64,000 nt of DNA, from NCBI GenBank assembly GCA_037127255.1, contig JBANSL010000002.1, positions 38,755,392-38,819,391 of the forward strand, read 5' to 3'. This document shows, piece by piece, positions 32,501 to 44,116 of this stretch. This DNA comes from Persicaria tinctoria. Its lineage: Eukaryota > Streptophyta > Magnoliopsida > Caryophyllales > Polygonaceae. The position numbers were made by a program, and so were the translations under genes. Positions within the stretch are counted from its first letter, which is position 1, and the number at the start of each line of letters is the position of its first letter. The notes under the pieces are model-generated. The model did not search any database. It worked only from the letters and a program-made list of their open reading frames with translations, and was not told where the DNA came from.

Positions 32501-33765
32501 CCAACCGGCAGTGGAACAAAAATTTATTAAATGACTCTCTAGTAGACACCCTGAAACAAGATGATATTGATCACATCCTGAGCCTTACTTTGCCTACTAA
32601 CCCTATCACATATCGTCTTTACTGGGGACCCAGTAAGAATGGTTGGTTCTCAACCGCCTCTGCTAACTCCTTCTTAACGCAAAACGTTGGGCTGTCAGAT
32701 TACGACTGTGGTTGGATCTGGTGTCTTGATGTGCCACCAAAAGTGCGACACTTCCTATGGAAACTCTCCCGCGATGGTCTACCGACTAAATGCAGGTTAC
32801 TTAAGTCACACGTGGCTGTTCCGGCTGGGTGCGCTTTTTGTGGAAACACAAATGAGTCGACAGACCACCTCCTTGTTCGTTGTCCTATGGTTACTCAACT
32901 TCTTCGAGTACTTCAGATCCACATCCCGACTCATATAACTGTTTCGGTCGGCACAAGCTAGGTGTTTCCACTTTCTACGATTAAACTTGCAATTGGGGTC
33001 AATAAGTTCGCGGTTTTAGCTACAGCTTGGTGGGCCATATGGTTCTTTAGAAACCAACTCGTTTTTTATCATACTAATAAAGTAACTATCAACGAGATTT
33101 TGCTGTTTCACAGCACTACCACACATTGCTGGAATCAAACTAAGCTTTTAGACGACGACACAACCGGACCATTAGTACCAAACTATAATAGGCATTGCGG
33201 TAGTACTTCCATCATTCGTGGGAGTCGAGGATCGTCTTCCACAGTGAAGGATCGATCTGGGAAATGGGACAAACCCCCCACGAATAGCTACAAGCTGAAC
33301 TTTGATGGCTCGGTTCTCCCATGTGGTAAATCCTCCTATGGTTTTATTATCCGTGACTCTGAGGGCTTGGTTATCTCTGCTGGTAGGTCAGCGTGCCCCA
33401 ACACATCAGTTATTTATGCCGAAAACCTCGGTCTGCGTATGGGTCTGCTACGAGCTAAGGAGTTACACCTATCTACACTTCTGATCGAAGGCGATAACTT
33501 ACTAGTGATAAACGCTCTATTGGGGGATTGGAAGTGCCCTTGGACAATAGAGATGCTACAAGCTGATATTATGTCTGATATTTCGTCTTTTTCTTATGTT
33601 GCTATTCGTCATATTTTCAGGGAATCCAATGCGGTGGCTGACTACCTTGCTCGTAGTGCCCATGCATCCCCTGCCGACGAAGCCTGTGAGGATGATCCAG
33701 AACTTCTTGTTCTCGTCTGCAAGGACGCGCTAGGAAGGGTATCTGCTGCGGCCGACCCGACCTAA
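29565..33765 (+). pseudogene. LINE ORF2: endonuclease, reverse transcriptase, RNase H
   Basis: The frame starts MNICTWNSLGIRSRNFW, an apurinic-type endonuclease N-terminus, with IMGDLNEIATPADKLGG and TRSDHAPI (catalytic Asp-His). The RT follows: EKAPGPDGFPAGFY, PISLCSTIYKI, KLDMEKAYDRI, then after a frameshift near 31385-31395 RGLRQGDPLSPFLFIL and AFADDILIL (FADD intact). A zinc-ribbon-like CAFCGNTNESTDHLLVRC occurs at about 32830-32885. A TAG at 32959-32961 interrupts before the C-terminal RNase H (LNFDGSVLP, LIEGDNLLVINAL, ADYLARSA), ending TAA 33765. It would nick and reverse-transcribe target DNA if intact; two lesions break it. Confidence 0.9.
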
Positions 33766-33810
33766 TTTTTATCTTGCGTCAAAAAAAAAAAAAATCTCCA
33801 AATATATCTA

Positions 33811-34499
33811 TATCTAAATATATAGGATATATCTTTCGATTATCTATCTTATTTTATTCCGTGTACATATCATTATCTATCCTATTTCGATTCGTATATA
33901 TGTTATTTCGATTCGTATATATCTGATTTATTTTCGGTAAAAATAAATATATCGGCGTACGCGCAGCGCGCATACGCTGATTTATAAAATAATATATATT
34001 CGCGTATGTGCACTGCGCATGCGCGGATTTATTTAAAAAAAAACAAAAAAAAAAGCGCGACCGCGCACCCGCAATGCGCGATCGCGCACCGTGTAAATCG
34101 CGAGATATCGACCGTGCATATAACAACCCCCTTCATGAAATTGTAGATTGATTTTGTGTATTTTTATTCTTAATTTGAGATATTGAATTGGTTTGCTTTT
34201 GAATTTGATATTTTGAATTTTTGGAGGTTTATGTTGAATTTGTGAATTTCTCATTCCCAAATTATACCAAACAACATGCCTCGGAAATCACTCATTCCGA
34301 ATTTTGATTCCGATTTTCATTTCCATTCCGATTACTACAATTATACCAAACGGGGCCTAGAGGTAATCATTACCTTTCTCTACGCAAATCGGGTGGATGT
34401 TATACATGAGTGAAACATTTTCCGTATATTTTAAGAGTTTATATAGGTTGTGTCCTAATTATTTTATAAACATGATGATAATCGCTCCATCACTTGCAT
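33811..34499. other. Intergenic, with CpG-rich hairpins and a MITE-like end
   Basis: AT-rich text (TATCTATC, TTCGATTCGTATATAT) surrounds three CG-rich inverted repeats at 33953-34087. At 34340-34380 TACCAAACGGGGCC and GGTAATCATTACC resemble hAT-type MITE termini. No gene is visible. Confidence 0.5.
33953..34087. repeat. Three alternating CG-rich inverted repeats
   Basis: GCGTACGCGC/GCGCATACGC near 33955-33976, CGCGTATGTGC/GCGCATGCGCG near 34001-34025, and GCGCGACCGCGCA/TGCGCGATCGCGC near 34055-34087. Each has only one or two mismatches. The first two units are about 47 bp apart and share flanking GATTTAT. Confidence 0.8.
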
Positions 34500-34532
34500 C
34501 ACCCAAATGTCTTTGTCCAGCTCTCCGTCGTC

Positions 34533-34539
34533 TATAAAT
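34533..34539 (+). promoter_or_regulatory. Probable TATA box of the RING gene
   Basis: TATAAAT in CCGTCGTCTATAAATCCTT, about 30 bp before a pyrimidine-rich start region near 34562. No other core promoter match is better placed upstream of the 5' leader. Confidence 0.5.
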
Positions 34540-34731
34540 CCTTCGCGAGACCGTTTCTTCCATCTCTCTCATCATTTGTTGATCGCAATTTGGGTCGGAA
34601 TTGTTTTTCCCCTTTTAGTATAATTAAGGCGTAGCTAGGGTTTTTTTTTTCTCCTTTGTTTGTTCGTTTCAACCTCCATTACCGTAAAAATAAGAAATAA
34701 ACAGTCAGGAAGAAAGGAAGGAGCTTTCGAG

Positions 34732-35131
34732 GTATGTTTGTTTTCACCATTTCATTTCTCAATTTTATTTTTTTTTCATTTTTCATTTTATCTCTTTGCT
34801 TTTCCGCTTGCGCTGTTTCTTGGACGCAAATCTATCTGTGGGAAATTTGTGATCGTTTTATACCTAATTTGGATTATTTTGATACAATACTTTTGATTTA
34901 GCCTCGATTTTGATTTGGTGTATTGTCATAAATGATCGATTCCAGTCAATTTTAGCCCACTTTTTTGGTTTAATTTGATTGAGTTTCGTTTCCTCAAACC
35001 CGAGAGCGCCATTTCGGTTCAAAATTATGATTGGAATTAGGCCGTGTTGTTCAATTTCTGTCAGGGCGTTGGTGACTTGGTGGTGGTGTGGTTCGATTAG
35101 GTTCTTACCGTTGCGTGTTTTTTGTTGATAG
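34732..35131 (+). other. 5'-UTR intron of the RING gene
   Basis: Donor TTTCGAG|GTATGTTTG at 34731/34732 and acceptor TTGTTGATAG ending at 35131, 17 bases before the ATG. The T-rich interior is typical of a plant leader intron. Confidence 0.6.
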
Positions 35132-35148
35132 TGGGGCAGTGCTTGAAT

Positions 35149-38100
35149 ATGACAGATGTTCAACCAAAGCAGCAAAAACCTGAAAATGCTGCACAAGCTA
35201 AGGCAGAACTTGAGTGTGGTCTGCAGCAACTAATGTGTGGGCGTTTGGATGATTGTAAGTCATTTGCATCTTGCAGCTCTCCACGCGGTACGGAGGTTGA
35301 CGAGGAAGAGGCTGACCAGCTTGTTCGCAGGAGGCGTCGCTCTGATCTCGAGGGGGATGATCTTGCCGAGTCTTCAGCTGCAAGGAGAAGGCATTCTAGG
35401 ATTTTGAGTAGATGGGCTGCAAGGCAAGCTGAGGAGATGATTACTACCATTGAGAGGAGGAACAGAGAGTCTGAGCTGATGGCTCTTGCAGGATTACAGA
35501 CAGTTTCTATGCTGGATTCTTCTTTTTTAAGTGAGTCCCAGTCTCCAACTTCTAGGAGGCCGGGCAATGTTGAGAGGCCGAGTTCTCGAGCTTCTGCTAT
35601 CTTGCAAATGTGGCGGGAATTGGAAGATGAACACCTATTGAATCGTGCAAGGGAAAGGTTGAGGCATGAGAGGAGTGTAGACACAAACACTGATGTGTCA
35701 ACCATAACTATGTCTGACAATAGAGAGGGTGGAAATCATGGTAACTCACGGGATGTGAGTGAGAGCGAAACCAATTTTGAAACATGGTCTCCTCATCAAA
35801 CGCATATGCAGAATGGGCGTAATAATCAACATAATTCTAGCCGAGAACAGTCTCCTGATCTTGGGGAAGCTGAGAGGGAGCGAGTGAGGGAGATTGCACG
35901 TGGATGGATGGAAAGTGGGAATAATGATCGCCCATCAAGTGTAACACAACGGAGCACTTCAAGAGCAGAATGGCTGGGGGAAACTGAGCGAGAGCGAGTA
36001 AGAAATGTTCGGGAGTGGGTTCGAATGGCAAGCGAACAAAGAGGAATTCGAGGAAGAAGGGAAGATCAACTTGCTGGAGTGAATAGTCGTGATAATCAAA
36101 CACGTGATGTTGTGGTTGCTGACGGTGAAGACGGGCCACCTGAGCATATCCAAAGGGACATGCTGAGATTGCGAGGAAGACAAGCTCTTGTTGATTTACT
36201 TGTGAGGCTAGGAAGTGAAAGGCAGAGTGAGCTTCAGGGCTTATTGGAGCATCGGGCTGTTTCAGATTTTGCTCATCGTAATCGCATTCAGGTCAGTTGT
36301 TTCTTAATCTTTCTTTTGTCGCATTCAGGTCAGTTATTTTCTTCTTTACAAACATATATCCTTCCAAAGATGTTGAGAAGAAAGATAGTAGTCTCTGCAC
36401 TAGGGAAATCACACAGCGACTGAGTAATTTACTTCTACATTAGTTCTGCACTAGGGCTGCCCTATATAATCCATTAGACCTCCTCTATTTTCTTTAATGG
36501 TTGTGTTTTTATGATAATTTACTTCTACATTAGTTCTGCAACTGCTCACATCTCATGGAGATGGTACATGCAACTATGCAACCATCCAATTTGCCTTGTC
36601 AGTGTCTTAAAAATGAAAGCATGATTGTTACCGTCTATTTGCAGACTTAAATGAAGAAAAGGCCTCAATGTCCTCATTTGAGCCAATTCTATGGGCACAA
36701 CTGTACTATCTTGTGAATAATCCATTTATTGAAGTTCAATATTTTGGGGGGTAAACCTTACAAGAAGGGAAATGAGACGTGTAAGAATACTAGGTTTTGA
36801 TGTAAAACTTCCAAACTAAACCCGAAATGTGAACCAAACCAATTGGGTAGGGTTTTGGGTATACCAGTGGGCCAATTCATAATTGTACTTCATTAAAAAA
36901 AATTAGGTATCTACAAACTTAAAAATAAAATCATACTCCACTAACCTCACTTTATATTGGCTCGTCTGGTTAGACATGGAAATCACACTTTTAGGAGATA
37001 GGCTTATCAGGAATTGTACTTCATGGGAAGTTGGAAAATAGTTTGGCTGAAATTCAGTTCTCACACTATTATTTGATTAAGGAATTTCTACACCTAATAC
37101 ACTTATGAACCCTATGTAATTTAGCGTAAAATAGGGTATGTGGGTTAAGATGTACGCACCCTTACCTCAAGCAAATCGAGAGGGTATTTCCGAATATTAT
37201 TAAAAACACGCTTTTTTTTTGAGAAATATTACAAACACACTTAATATAATAAAAATAAATTTATCTTATATTTATGTTTTAGTGCATTTTTTCCATTTAT
37301 GATGATTGTATATATACTATTTATCATTAAAAGTAACATATAATTTTAGTATTGATTCTTGATAGTTATTACTCCTTTCGTTCGACAAAACATATCGTTT
37401 ACTAGTCATAAACACTATTTTAATATGATAAAAACTATATTAAATGTTAAATTTTTTATTGATTTTTTAAAATAACTTCATTCTTATAACTAATAACTAT
37501 GAAATTATTTCAAAAATTAATAAAGAAAAATAATATTTAATATAGTTTTTATCATCTTATTAACATGTGCATGAATAATAAATGACATGTTTTGCCGAAC
37601 GGATGGAGTACTTAATTATCCTATTATTTCAATATAAATGAATCAAATTATACTGTAATTTAAATATTTGTAACTGTATAATACTCCGTAGTTGGCAAAG
37701 TTTTTAAAAATAATGAGCACTCTTGACCTCGAGAGTTGGGTAAGGGTTTGACATTTATGACCCGTGATTTAAAGCGATTCAATGTGTGATTGGCATGACT
37801 GAAGTGACCTAATCCTACATATTATTATGATTTTTTTTGTCTCTTGAATTTTCTATGTCATTGCTCTCTTCAATGAAAGACTCAAATATACTCCTTGTCT
37901 CTTTATAATTGACACTATTGTCTCGTGCACAAGAATTAAGAAATTAGTTTTTAATTTCATAATGGTCGGACCATCCATAGTGGTTGTGCAAATGTGTAAA
38001 TGTGTATTTTTTAGACATTTTTGTGCTTCATTGATTGTTTTTGGTGTGTGTAAATGTACATATTTGAGCATGTAATGTGCAAATTTGGGCACACACCTCC

Positions 38101-41100
38101 CCCATGTGCATAAACTTTTACGAAAAGCAAGACGATTTCATTGGTTTATTTTTTTATGATTTTATTTCCCTTTTTGTTTTACATGAATTGTATTTGAATG
38201 ATGTGTAAAAATGCACATTTCACCAATGGAGCAAATTACTAAAAAGTGAGGTGTATTTTTACACATCTTGTGCAAATGTGTACATTTTAAGCAAAACCAT
38301 TGTGGATGGTTTCATGTTGCATTAATATTCTTTACATTGGAAGGAGTAAAAAAGACAGTGGGAGGAATTGGACCAATAACTGGGTAGATAGTAGATTGTA
38401 GAAGATAAAAGGTCATGTTGGCAAGTGTGATGTTAACATAATTTCAAATATAGAGGTGTATGATTTACATTTTTACATGAATATTATCAAAATGACATTT
38501 AATTTGTGACAAGAGATTTGTCCTAAAACGACATTTAATTTGAAACGGAGGAAGTACCATAATAGAAAATTGATAAACGAAGAAGATACTTTCTTTGATT
38601 TAAATAGCTTGGGTTTATAAACGTATTCACTTCTACCGTTCTACCTAAGTTAACATGCTATAATATTAATGAATCTTATTGTTGCAAAATCTAAATTGAA
38701 TTGATAATACAATGAAGAAGAAAGGCTTTCCTAAGAGTGTACCATTTTGCCTCTCCTTGAGTTCCCTCACCAATCCGCCTGAAATCAGGCAAACGCCAAC
38801 CACCAGTTGCTCAGCCTCTTGGCTCTGTCCATCAACCTCTCATTCGCTCCTGGTGCTAGTGTGCTACCACCTCCATGACCACTGCACCCACCGGTCATCG
38901 TCCCTATCACCGCCTCCAAGACCATCGCACCCATCAGCCCATTTATTCTCCACACATCCCAGCAATACCCTGATTATCCTCACAGCCTCACCAATCATCC
39001 CAGAGTCAGTCCTAACTAATTAGAGTTTTAAATCTAACTAAATAAAATTCTTTTGTTTGTTTTGAGTTTTGTAGGGTGAGTATTGAGGGATTGATGGTAG
39101 AGAATGGGAACTGGGAAGAGAAAGAGAACAAGGAGAGAGAAGGACTATGGGATGGGGAGGCCAAAAGTCAAAAAAAAAAAAATCAGTATAATTAAATTTT
39201 TTTGAATTTCATTAATACCTTATGCAAAATAATGACACATAATACATAATTTCATTATAAACCTATAATCCAAACGGACCCTTAATCTTTTCAAAATGAT
39301 TGCTTGTTAATGTTTTTCAATAATAGGGGGGAAAAACAATGATTTGAATTACATGTGCCTTATTTCAATATTAAAATGATATAAGTGTGCATATGAATAA
39401 GACATTTTGTTTGCAACTTAACAAGTGTTGGATGGTATAGAAAAAAGTTCATTGCCCTTTTTACAGTGAAATGATTTTCTCCTATTTAGGACCCCAATAC
39501 AAGCCTTGTGGGTGTGCTCTGATGGAGAGGTCATCCAAAAAAGAAATTTATGGCCATTATATTTGTTTTTCTGATGTTGTTGTAATTGTTTTAATCTTTT
39601 TGTTGTTTGAGATGTTTAGTATATGATTTTGGCACATCTATAATCTCTATGCTTCAGTCTTTACTCCGAGGCAGATTTTTGCGGAGTGAAGGACTACCTG
39701 AGGAAGAAAGTTTGCCTTCAATGGCAGCAAGTGAATTGTTGCAGCTAAGACAGCGACATACTGTTTCTGGCATGAGGTATGTGATTCATTCAGTTCTGCT
39801 TTCAAAGTAGCATCTCCATCTCTCATTTCAATAGTAGCACTGCCAGTTGAGGAGCCCTACATCGTTTGGGGTTGTTGACTTTTCTGCATAGATGTCAATC
39901 AAACATGCAATGGCTTTTATGTGGGAAATTATCTCTTAATTAAACTATATACACCTTAAAACCGCACTCCTTGTAATGCCTTCTAAATCAAATGTTTTAA
40001 TGAAAACAGTTGATCTGAACAAACTAATCTGTTTATTTTGCCATGAAGTCATTTGATAAATGAAATATTGTACACAACAATAATGTGATAACCTAGTTTC
40101 TTGGAAATAGTTTTATAAAATTGGTCTTTTGGCATTCTTCATCATTTACAAGAATTTTTAGTTTCCAATGCAACTGCAGTAAACTTGTTGGACTCAATTG
40201 AAGCTATATAAACCACATGGATTTAGATGTATAAATTAATCTGAACCCTAAAGGATATTTAAGAAATTTATCATTGTGTGACATGAATTTGGTGGCAATC
40301 AACATTTTGGATATTTTTGGAAGGCACTAAAAAGTCGCAAGAAAAGAAAGTGAAGTCCAACAGTAGAAACCTTGCTAAAAAAATTGGAAATATCGGAAAA
40401 ATTATTTTTACTTGTGTTTCCTATAAAAAACTTGAGAATAAAGGAAAAACAGACTGGTTGAGTAAAGATAATCACTTGGTCAATGCAATTAACTTCATTT
40501 CTCCACGGAATACCAAGAATATTGACAAAAAAATGTGCTTCTTCCTTATCTGTAAGTATTTTTTCCTTCTTCTGACAAGCAGAAGATGTTATTTTCTACT
40601 ATGCTGCCTCTTCAAATTTCACTTGTGTGTTCTCCTCATGGTTGTATCAATAAAAAGTACTCGGAGTAAATAATAGGCACAATATACCATTTAAATAAAT
40701 TAGCAGTTGGTTATTATATCATCTCAAATATTTAGAATTGCCTACTAAATATTTTTTGGAATTTGTACATCATTGTTTCATCCAATTAGTATCCTGTTTA
40801 TTAAATCCTTACCAGTGTTGGTAATTTGGAATAGTGCTATGATATTATGTCATGGGTTTCCTTACTCATTGTGTTCTATTGATCAAATATCTTATTTTGT
40901 TTGATCATGTGGCTCTCCTAGACCATTCTTCTACTCCTAGCCTGGAGATACTGACTTAGACATATGTTTTCTACTTGAAGAACTTAAATAAGAAATTCCT
41001 TTCCTTTTGTCCTATTTAATGATACTTCATATAATATACGTTTAAACCAGGGAAGGATTCCGCTCCAGATTAGAAGATATTGTTCGTGGTCAAGCAAACA

Positions 41101-43440
41101 ACACTACTGATGTATCCGACCCCACAACTGATTCTAGAAGTGAGCAATCTCAAGCAAACTCTTCTTTTGGTGGCGAACTTGAGAATTTTGAGCAATCACA
41201 GCCTAGAAACCAAGAAAATGTTAGCTCTGTACAGTCAGAATATGCTAGAAATGTTCATAACAGTACTACTACTGATAGTATAAGTAGGCATGAAATCGAT
41301 CAAGTTGATCAAGAACAGATTACAGAAGATCCGAGAAACGAGCAACTATCTACGTATGATGAGCTTGACCACAGAAGAGAGGATGCTATAGAAAATGCAG
41401 GTGAGACCTGGCATGGAAACTCACTGGGCAATTGGCTTCAGGAAGCTCCAGGAAATCCTGGTGCAGAGGTTGGTAGGGATCCTGCCCCAGAAGCTCCTCA
41501 GACATGGGATGAGGAGACTTCTGTAGGAATTACAGAGAACCGGTCACGAGGAAGGCTTTCTAATCCTTCAAGAACACAATGGGCTGCTCCTACAAGAAGA
41601 GTCAACAGATTTCATCTGCCTGATGACGACAATGTGTACAGTATGGAACTTCGTGAACTCCTTGGCAGGTATATGTGATATTGCTCTCATCTTTTTATTG
41701 CAAAGTTGGTTCTTGGTTCTTAGACGTCTAATCCAGTATTTTGCTTGCTGCAGAAGAAGCGTATCTACTCTTCTTCGTAGTGGTTTCCGTGAAAGCTTAG
41801 ACCATCTAATACAATCTTATGTGGAACGGCAAGGTCGTACTCCAGTCGACTGGAACTTGCCTGCTCCTGCAGCATCAACACAGGATCAAGGGGCAGAGAG
41901 GGGTGAACAAAGCGATTCTGATACCATTACCAGACCCTCACTGGTTCTTTCATCTCCTCCAGTACCTCCTCCTCAGCCCCTCTGGGGCCAGGATCTTAAT
42001 CATACAAACTGGCCTCGTCATGGCATGCATCGCCCAGATCTAGTAAGCAGATATATTTCATGAAATTGTTCAAATTTTGATTAAAAAAAAACTCTTTATA
42101 TGTGTATATTTGAGGTACCTAAGGTTACTAAACACTACTACCTCCGCCCAAAATATAAGTCTTTTTAGACATTTGCACAGAAATTAAGGAAATCATAAAC
42201 TTATTACCTTTATACCCCTTATTAATTATCCACAACCCTTATCAACCAATAAAACTTGAGAAAAAAAGTCAAAAAGTAACAATTCTCGTATCCCAATACC
42301 TAGAAAACTTAAAAAGACCTATATTTTCAAACTAAAATTAAGTCTAAAAAGATTTGTATTTTTTAATGAAGGGAGTATATCACATGGAGAGTAGATGTCA
42401 TAGTTTGGAAATTAAATACTATTGAACCGGTTTGTTTCGTGCAATTTGTTGATTGCTGGTAAAGAACTTATTTTTGCTGATAAGGAGTTGACAATGACCT
42501 TATTTATGCTGATTAGGAATAAGTATTCCCGCACCAAACAAACCCAATGTCTTTCCAGCCAGAAACATTATCAGTCAAATGTTGGGTTATCAAATTTGAC
42601 AAGTATAAAAAATTAAACTTTGTAAGACACTCCTATTTGTATAATCAACTCAAAAGGAAGAGGTGGATTATTTTGGGTGGGCGTTGAGTACTAATGAACC
42701 AAATATTAAGATTGTCATAGATTATTAATTTTGGCCTTGTTCAGGAATGGGATATGATTAATGATCTCCGAGCAGATGTAGCAAGGCTTCAACAGGGTAT
42801 GACCCATATGCAGAGGATGTTGGAAGCTTGCATGGATATGCAGCTAGAATTGCAGCGATCAGTACGGCAGGAGGTATCTGCAGCTCTGAATCGGTCATCC
42901 AATTTACATGGTGAGCGCAACATTAGCTACAACATAAGTTGATCATTTTTTAAATAAACAGTTATCTATGCTGTCCATCAAAAAGCATATGATTCACTAT
43001 TAAGAGGTATTTTGCTCCATATGTCATTTTTCTCTCCGTCTTCTCTCACTGAAACATCATATAATTATTCCAGGGCTGAGTCCTGAGCCATCCGAGGATG
43101 GACCTAAATGGGGGAATGTAAGCAAAGGAACTTGTTGTGTTTGTTGCGATAACCATATTGATGCTCTATTGTACCGGTAAGATCTCCTTGTGGTGTCCTC
43201 TTTTCCGAGCTTATTCATCATCATTCATCACTGTGCACTTCAAAAATAGGGGGGAAACAAAACTAAAAAGGCTAGCCCCTGGTGCAGTTGCCAATGCTGA
43301 TTGTTATTTGCGGCTTGTGCAGATGTGGCCACATGTGTGCCTGCTTGAAGTGTGCAAATGAGCTGGTCCGCGGAGGTGGCAAGTGCCCACTGTGTCGAGC
43401 ACCGATTGTTGAGGTGATACGGGCCTATTCGATACTGTAA
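35149..43440 (+). CDS. RING-HC E3 ubiquitin ligase, 851 aa, 7 coding exons
   Basis: Coding exons: 35149-36291, 39658-39776, 41051-41668, 41754-42042, 42745-42910, 43074-43176, 43323-43440. All junctions are GT/AG and the sum is 2,556 nt in one frame. The start [16 protein letters not shown] is the first ATG after the leader intron. The protein has an Arg/Glu-rich, Ser-rich N-terminal two thirds, a conserved [20 protein letters not shown] helix near residue 350, a short coiled coil ([17 protein letters not shown]), and a C-terminal RING-HC near residues 797-838 ([20 protein letters not shown] then CPLCRAPI, neuralized-like spacing). It should transfer ubiquitin from an E2 to unknown substrates. 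It resembles the Arabidopsis AT5G04460 family (recalled, not searched). Intron 1 (3.37 kb) and intron 4 contain MITEs. Confidence 0.88.
37372..37608. mobile_element. Stowaway-like MITE in intron 1 of the RING gene
   Basis: 237 bp flanked by TA (37370-37371 and 37609-37610). Ends CTCCTTTCGTTCGACAAAAC and, reversed, CTCCATCCGTTCGGCAAAAC. The inverted similarity extends across most of the element (ATATAGTTTTTATCAT internally), so it can fold into one long hairpin. Confidence 0.85.
37891..38346. mobile_element. Possible Stowaway-like element in intron 1
   Basis: 456 bp between TA dinucleotides, ends CTCCTTGTCTC and, reversed, CTCCTTCCAATG. An internal inverted pair lies around the GGACCATCCATAGTGG and CCATTGTGGATGG words. 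The terminal match is short. Confidence 0.4.
38349..39657. other. Rest of RING gene intron 1
   Basis: AT-rich intron sequence. A C/T/A-rich block at 38750-39010 can be read as a Ser/Pro-rich frame but has no domain. CGACATTTAATTTG repeats at 38488 and 38530, and GAAACGGAGGAAGTA ends near 38556 like a degenerate MITE terminus. No nested gene is visible. Confidence 0.5.
39777..41050. other. RING gene intron 2
   Basis: 1,274-nt AT-rich intron. It holds no recognisable element, and the open frame near 40317-40673 is Lys/Asn-rich with no domain. Confidence 0.6.
42138..42375. mobile_element. Stowaway-like MITE in intron 4 of the RING gene
   Basis: 238 bp between TA dinucleotides (42136-42137 and 42376-42377). 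Ends CTACCTCCGCCCAAAATATA and, reversed, CTCCCTTCATTAAAAAATAC, with shared CTTTTTAGAC about 20 bases inside both ends. Confidence 0.8.
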
Positions 43441-43654
43441 ATGGCATGGCAGGGACGGCAAGAGAGCAGGAAGATAACCCAACTGAATAGAATTTTTAGA
43501 TGTTGGCTGTTGTTAATACCGACGGGCGAGAACGAATTTTTCTTGAGCTCTTTTCCCATCCCTGTTCCTGTGTAGAGTAGAAATATATATGCAGTGTATA
43601 ACCGCCTAACCGGCATAACATATGTCAAATCTCATAATGAATCATTCTTCATCA

Positions 43655-43660
43655 AATAAA
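43655..43660 (+). terminator. Polyadenylation signal of the RING gene
   Basis: AATAAA 215 bases after the stop codon, followed by T-rich sequence. Confidence 0.5.
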
Positions 43661-44116
43661 ATTGTTGTTTATTGTATTTTTCTCAGCTTTGGATCAACCT
43701 TCATTATTGCTGAATAAGAATGCATTGAAGCAAAAGCAAAAGTTATCATAGGAATAAAATTGCAACATAATACAAGTCCTTTTTTATTAGTAATAAAAAT
43801 AAGTATGAAATTACAAGAAAAAAATAATTAAAAAAATAGTATTCTATTATATTTTGTAGCTTTAAAAAAAACGTGTAAATCTTATTAGACTTGTGTTTTG
43901 TTAATCGAGGGAGTAAAAAAAAATCATTTCTCATATTCTATTTACCAAGGACCCTTTATAATTTGTTTCTGGTCTTACAGTGTGTAGACTAATACAGTAC
44001 TAATTACAGTTCGTCCACGCTCTCTCACTTTTCAGTTCTGAAGGGCTTCGTAGTGTAAAAATGTTCAACCAATATTTTCCTAGAAATCTCGTGTAGTCTA
44101 ATGAGGAATAAAAGGT
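43661..44116. other. Short convergent intergenic region
   Basis: The two host genes converge here, with stop codons about 680 bp apart. AT-rich, no further gene. The 3' UTR of the minus-strand gene must end in this interval. Confidence 0.6.

Larger units (their letters stand above)
26962..33793 (+). mobile_element. L1-type LINE, near full length, 17-bp target duplication
   Basis: ATCTCCAAATATATCTA occurs at 26945-26961 and again at 33794-33810, directly after a poly-A tail (33781-33794). Between them lie an 855-codon ORF1 starting 39 nt from the 5' end and an ORF2 (endonuclease, RT, Cys-rich region, RNase H). The orientation, A-tail and long duplication are those of target-primed reverse transcription. 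The 5' end looks complete. ORF2 carries one frameshift and one stop. Confidence 0.9.

Noticed and set aside
15723..34360. GGCTTGTTTGGTAT at the left and TACCAAACGGGGCC at the right as ends of one 18.6-kb hAT element
   Set aside because: No matching 8-bp duplication was found. These are common MITE-type ends and more likely belong to separate small elements.
35160..35720. 186-codon antisense frame over RING exon 1
   Set aside because: Shadow of the real coding exon; composition follows the complement of the Arg/Glu-rich sense frame.
38712..39023. Ser/Pro/His-rich 103-codon frame in RING gene intron 1
   Set aside because: Low complexity, no domain, inside an intron, and no splice or promoter support.
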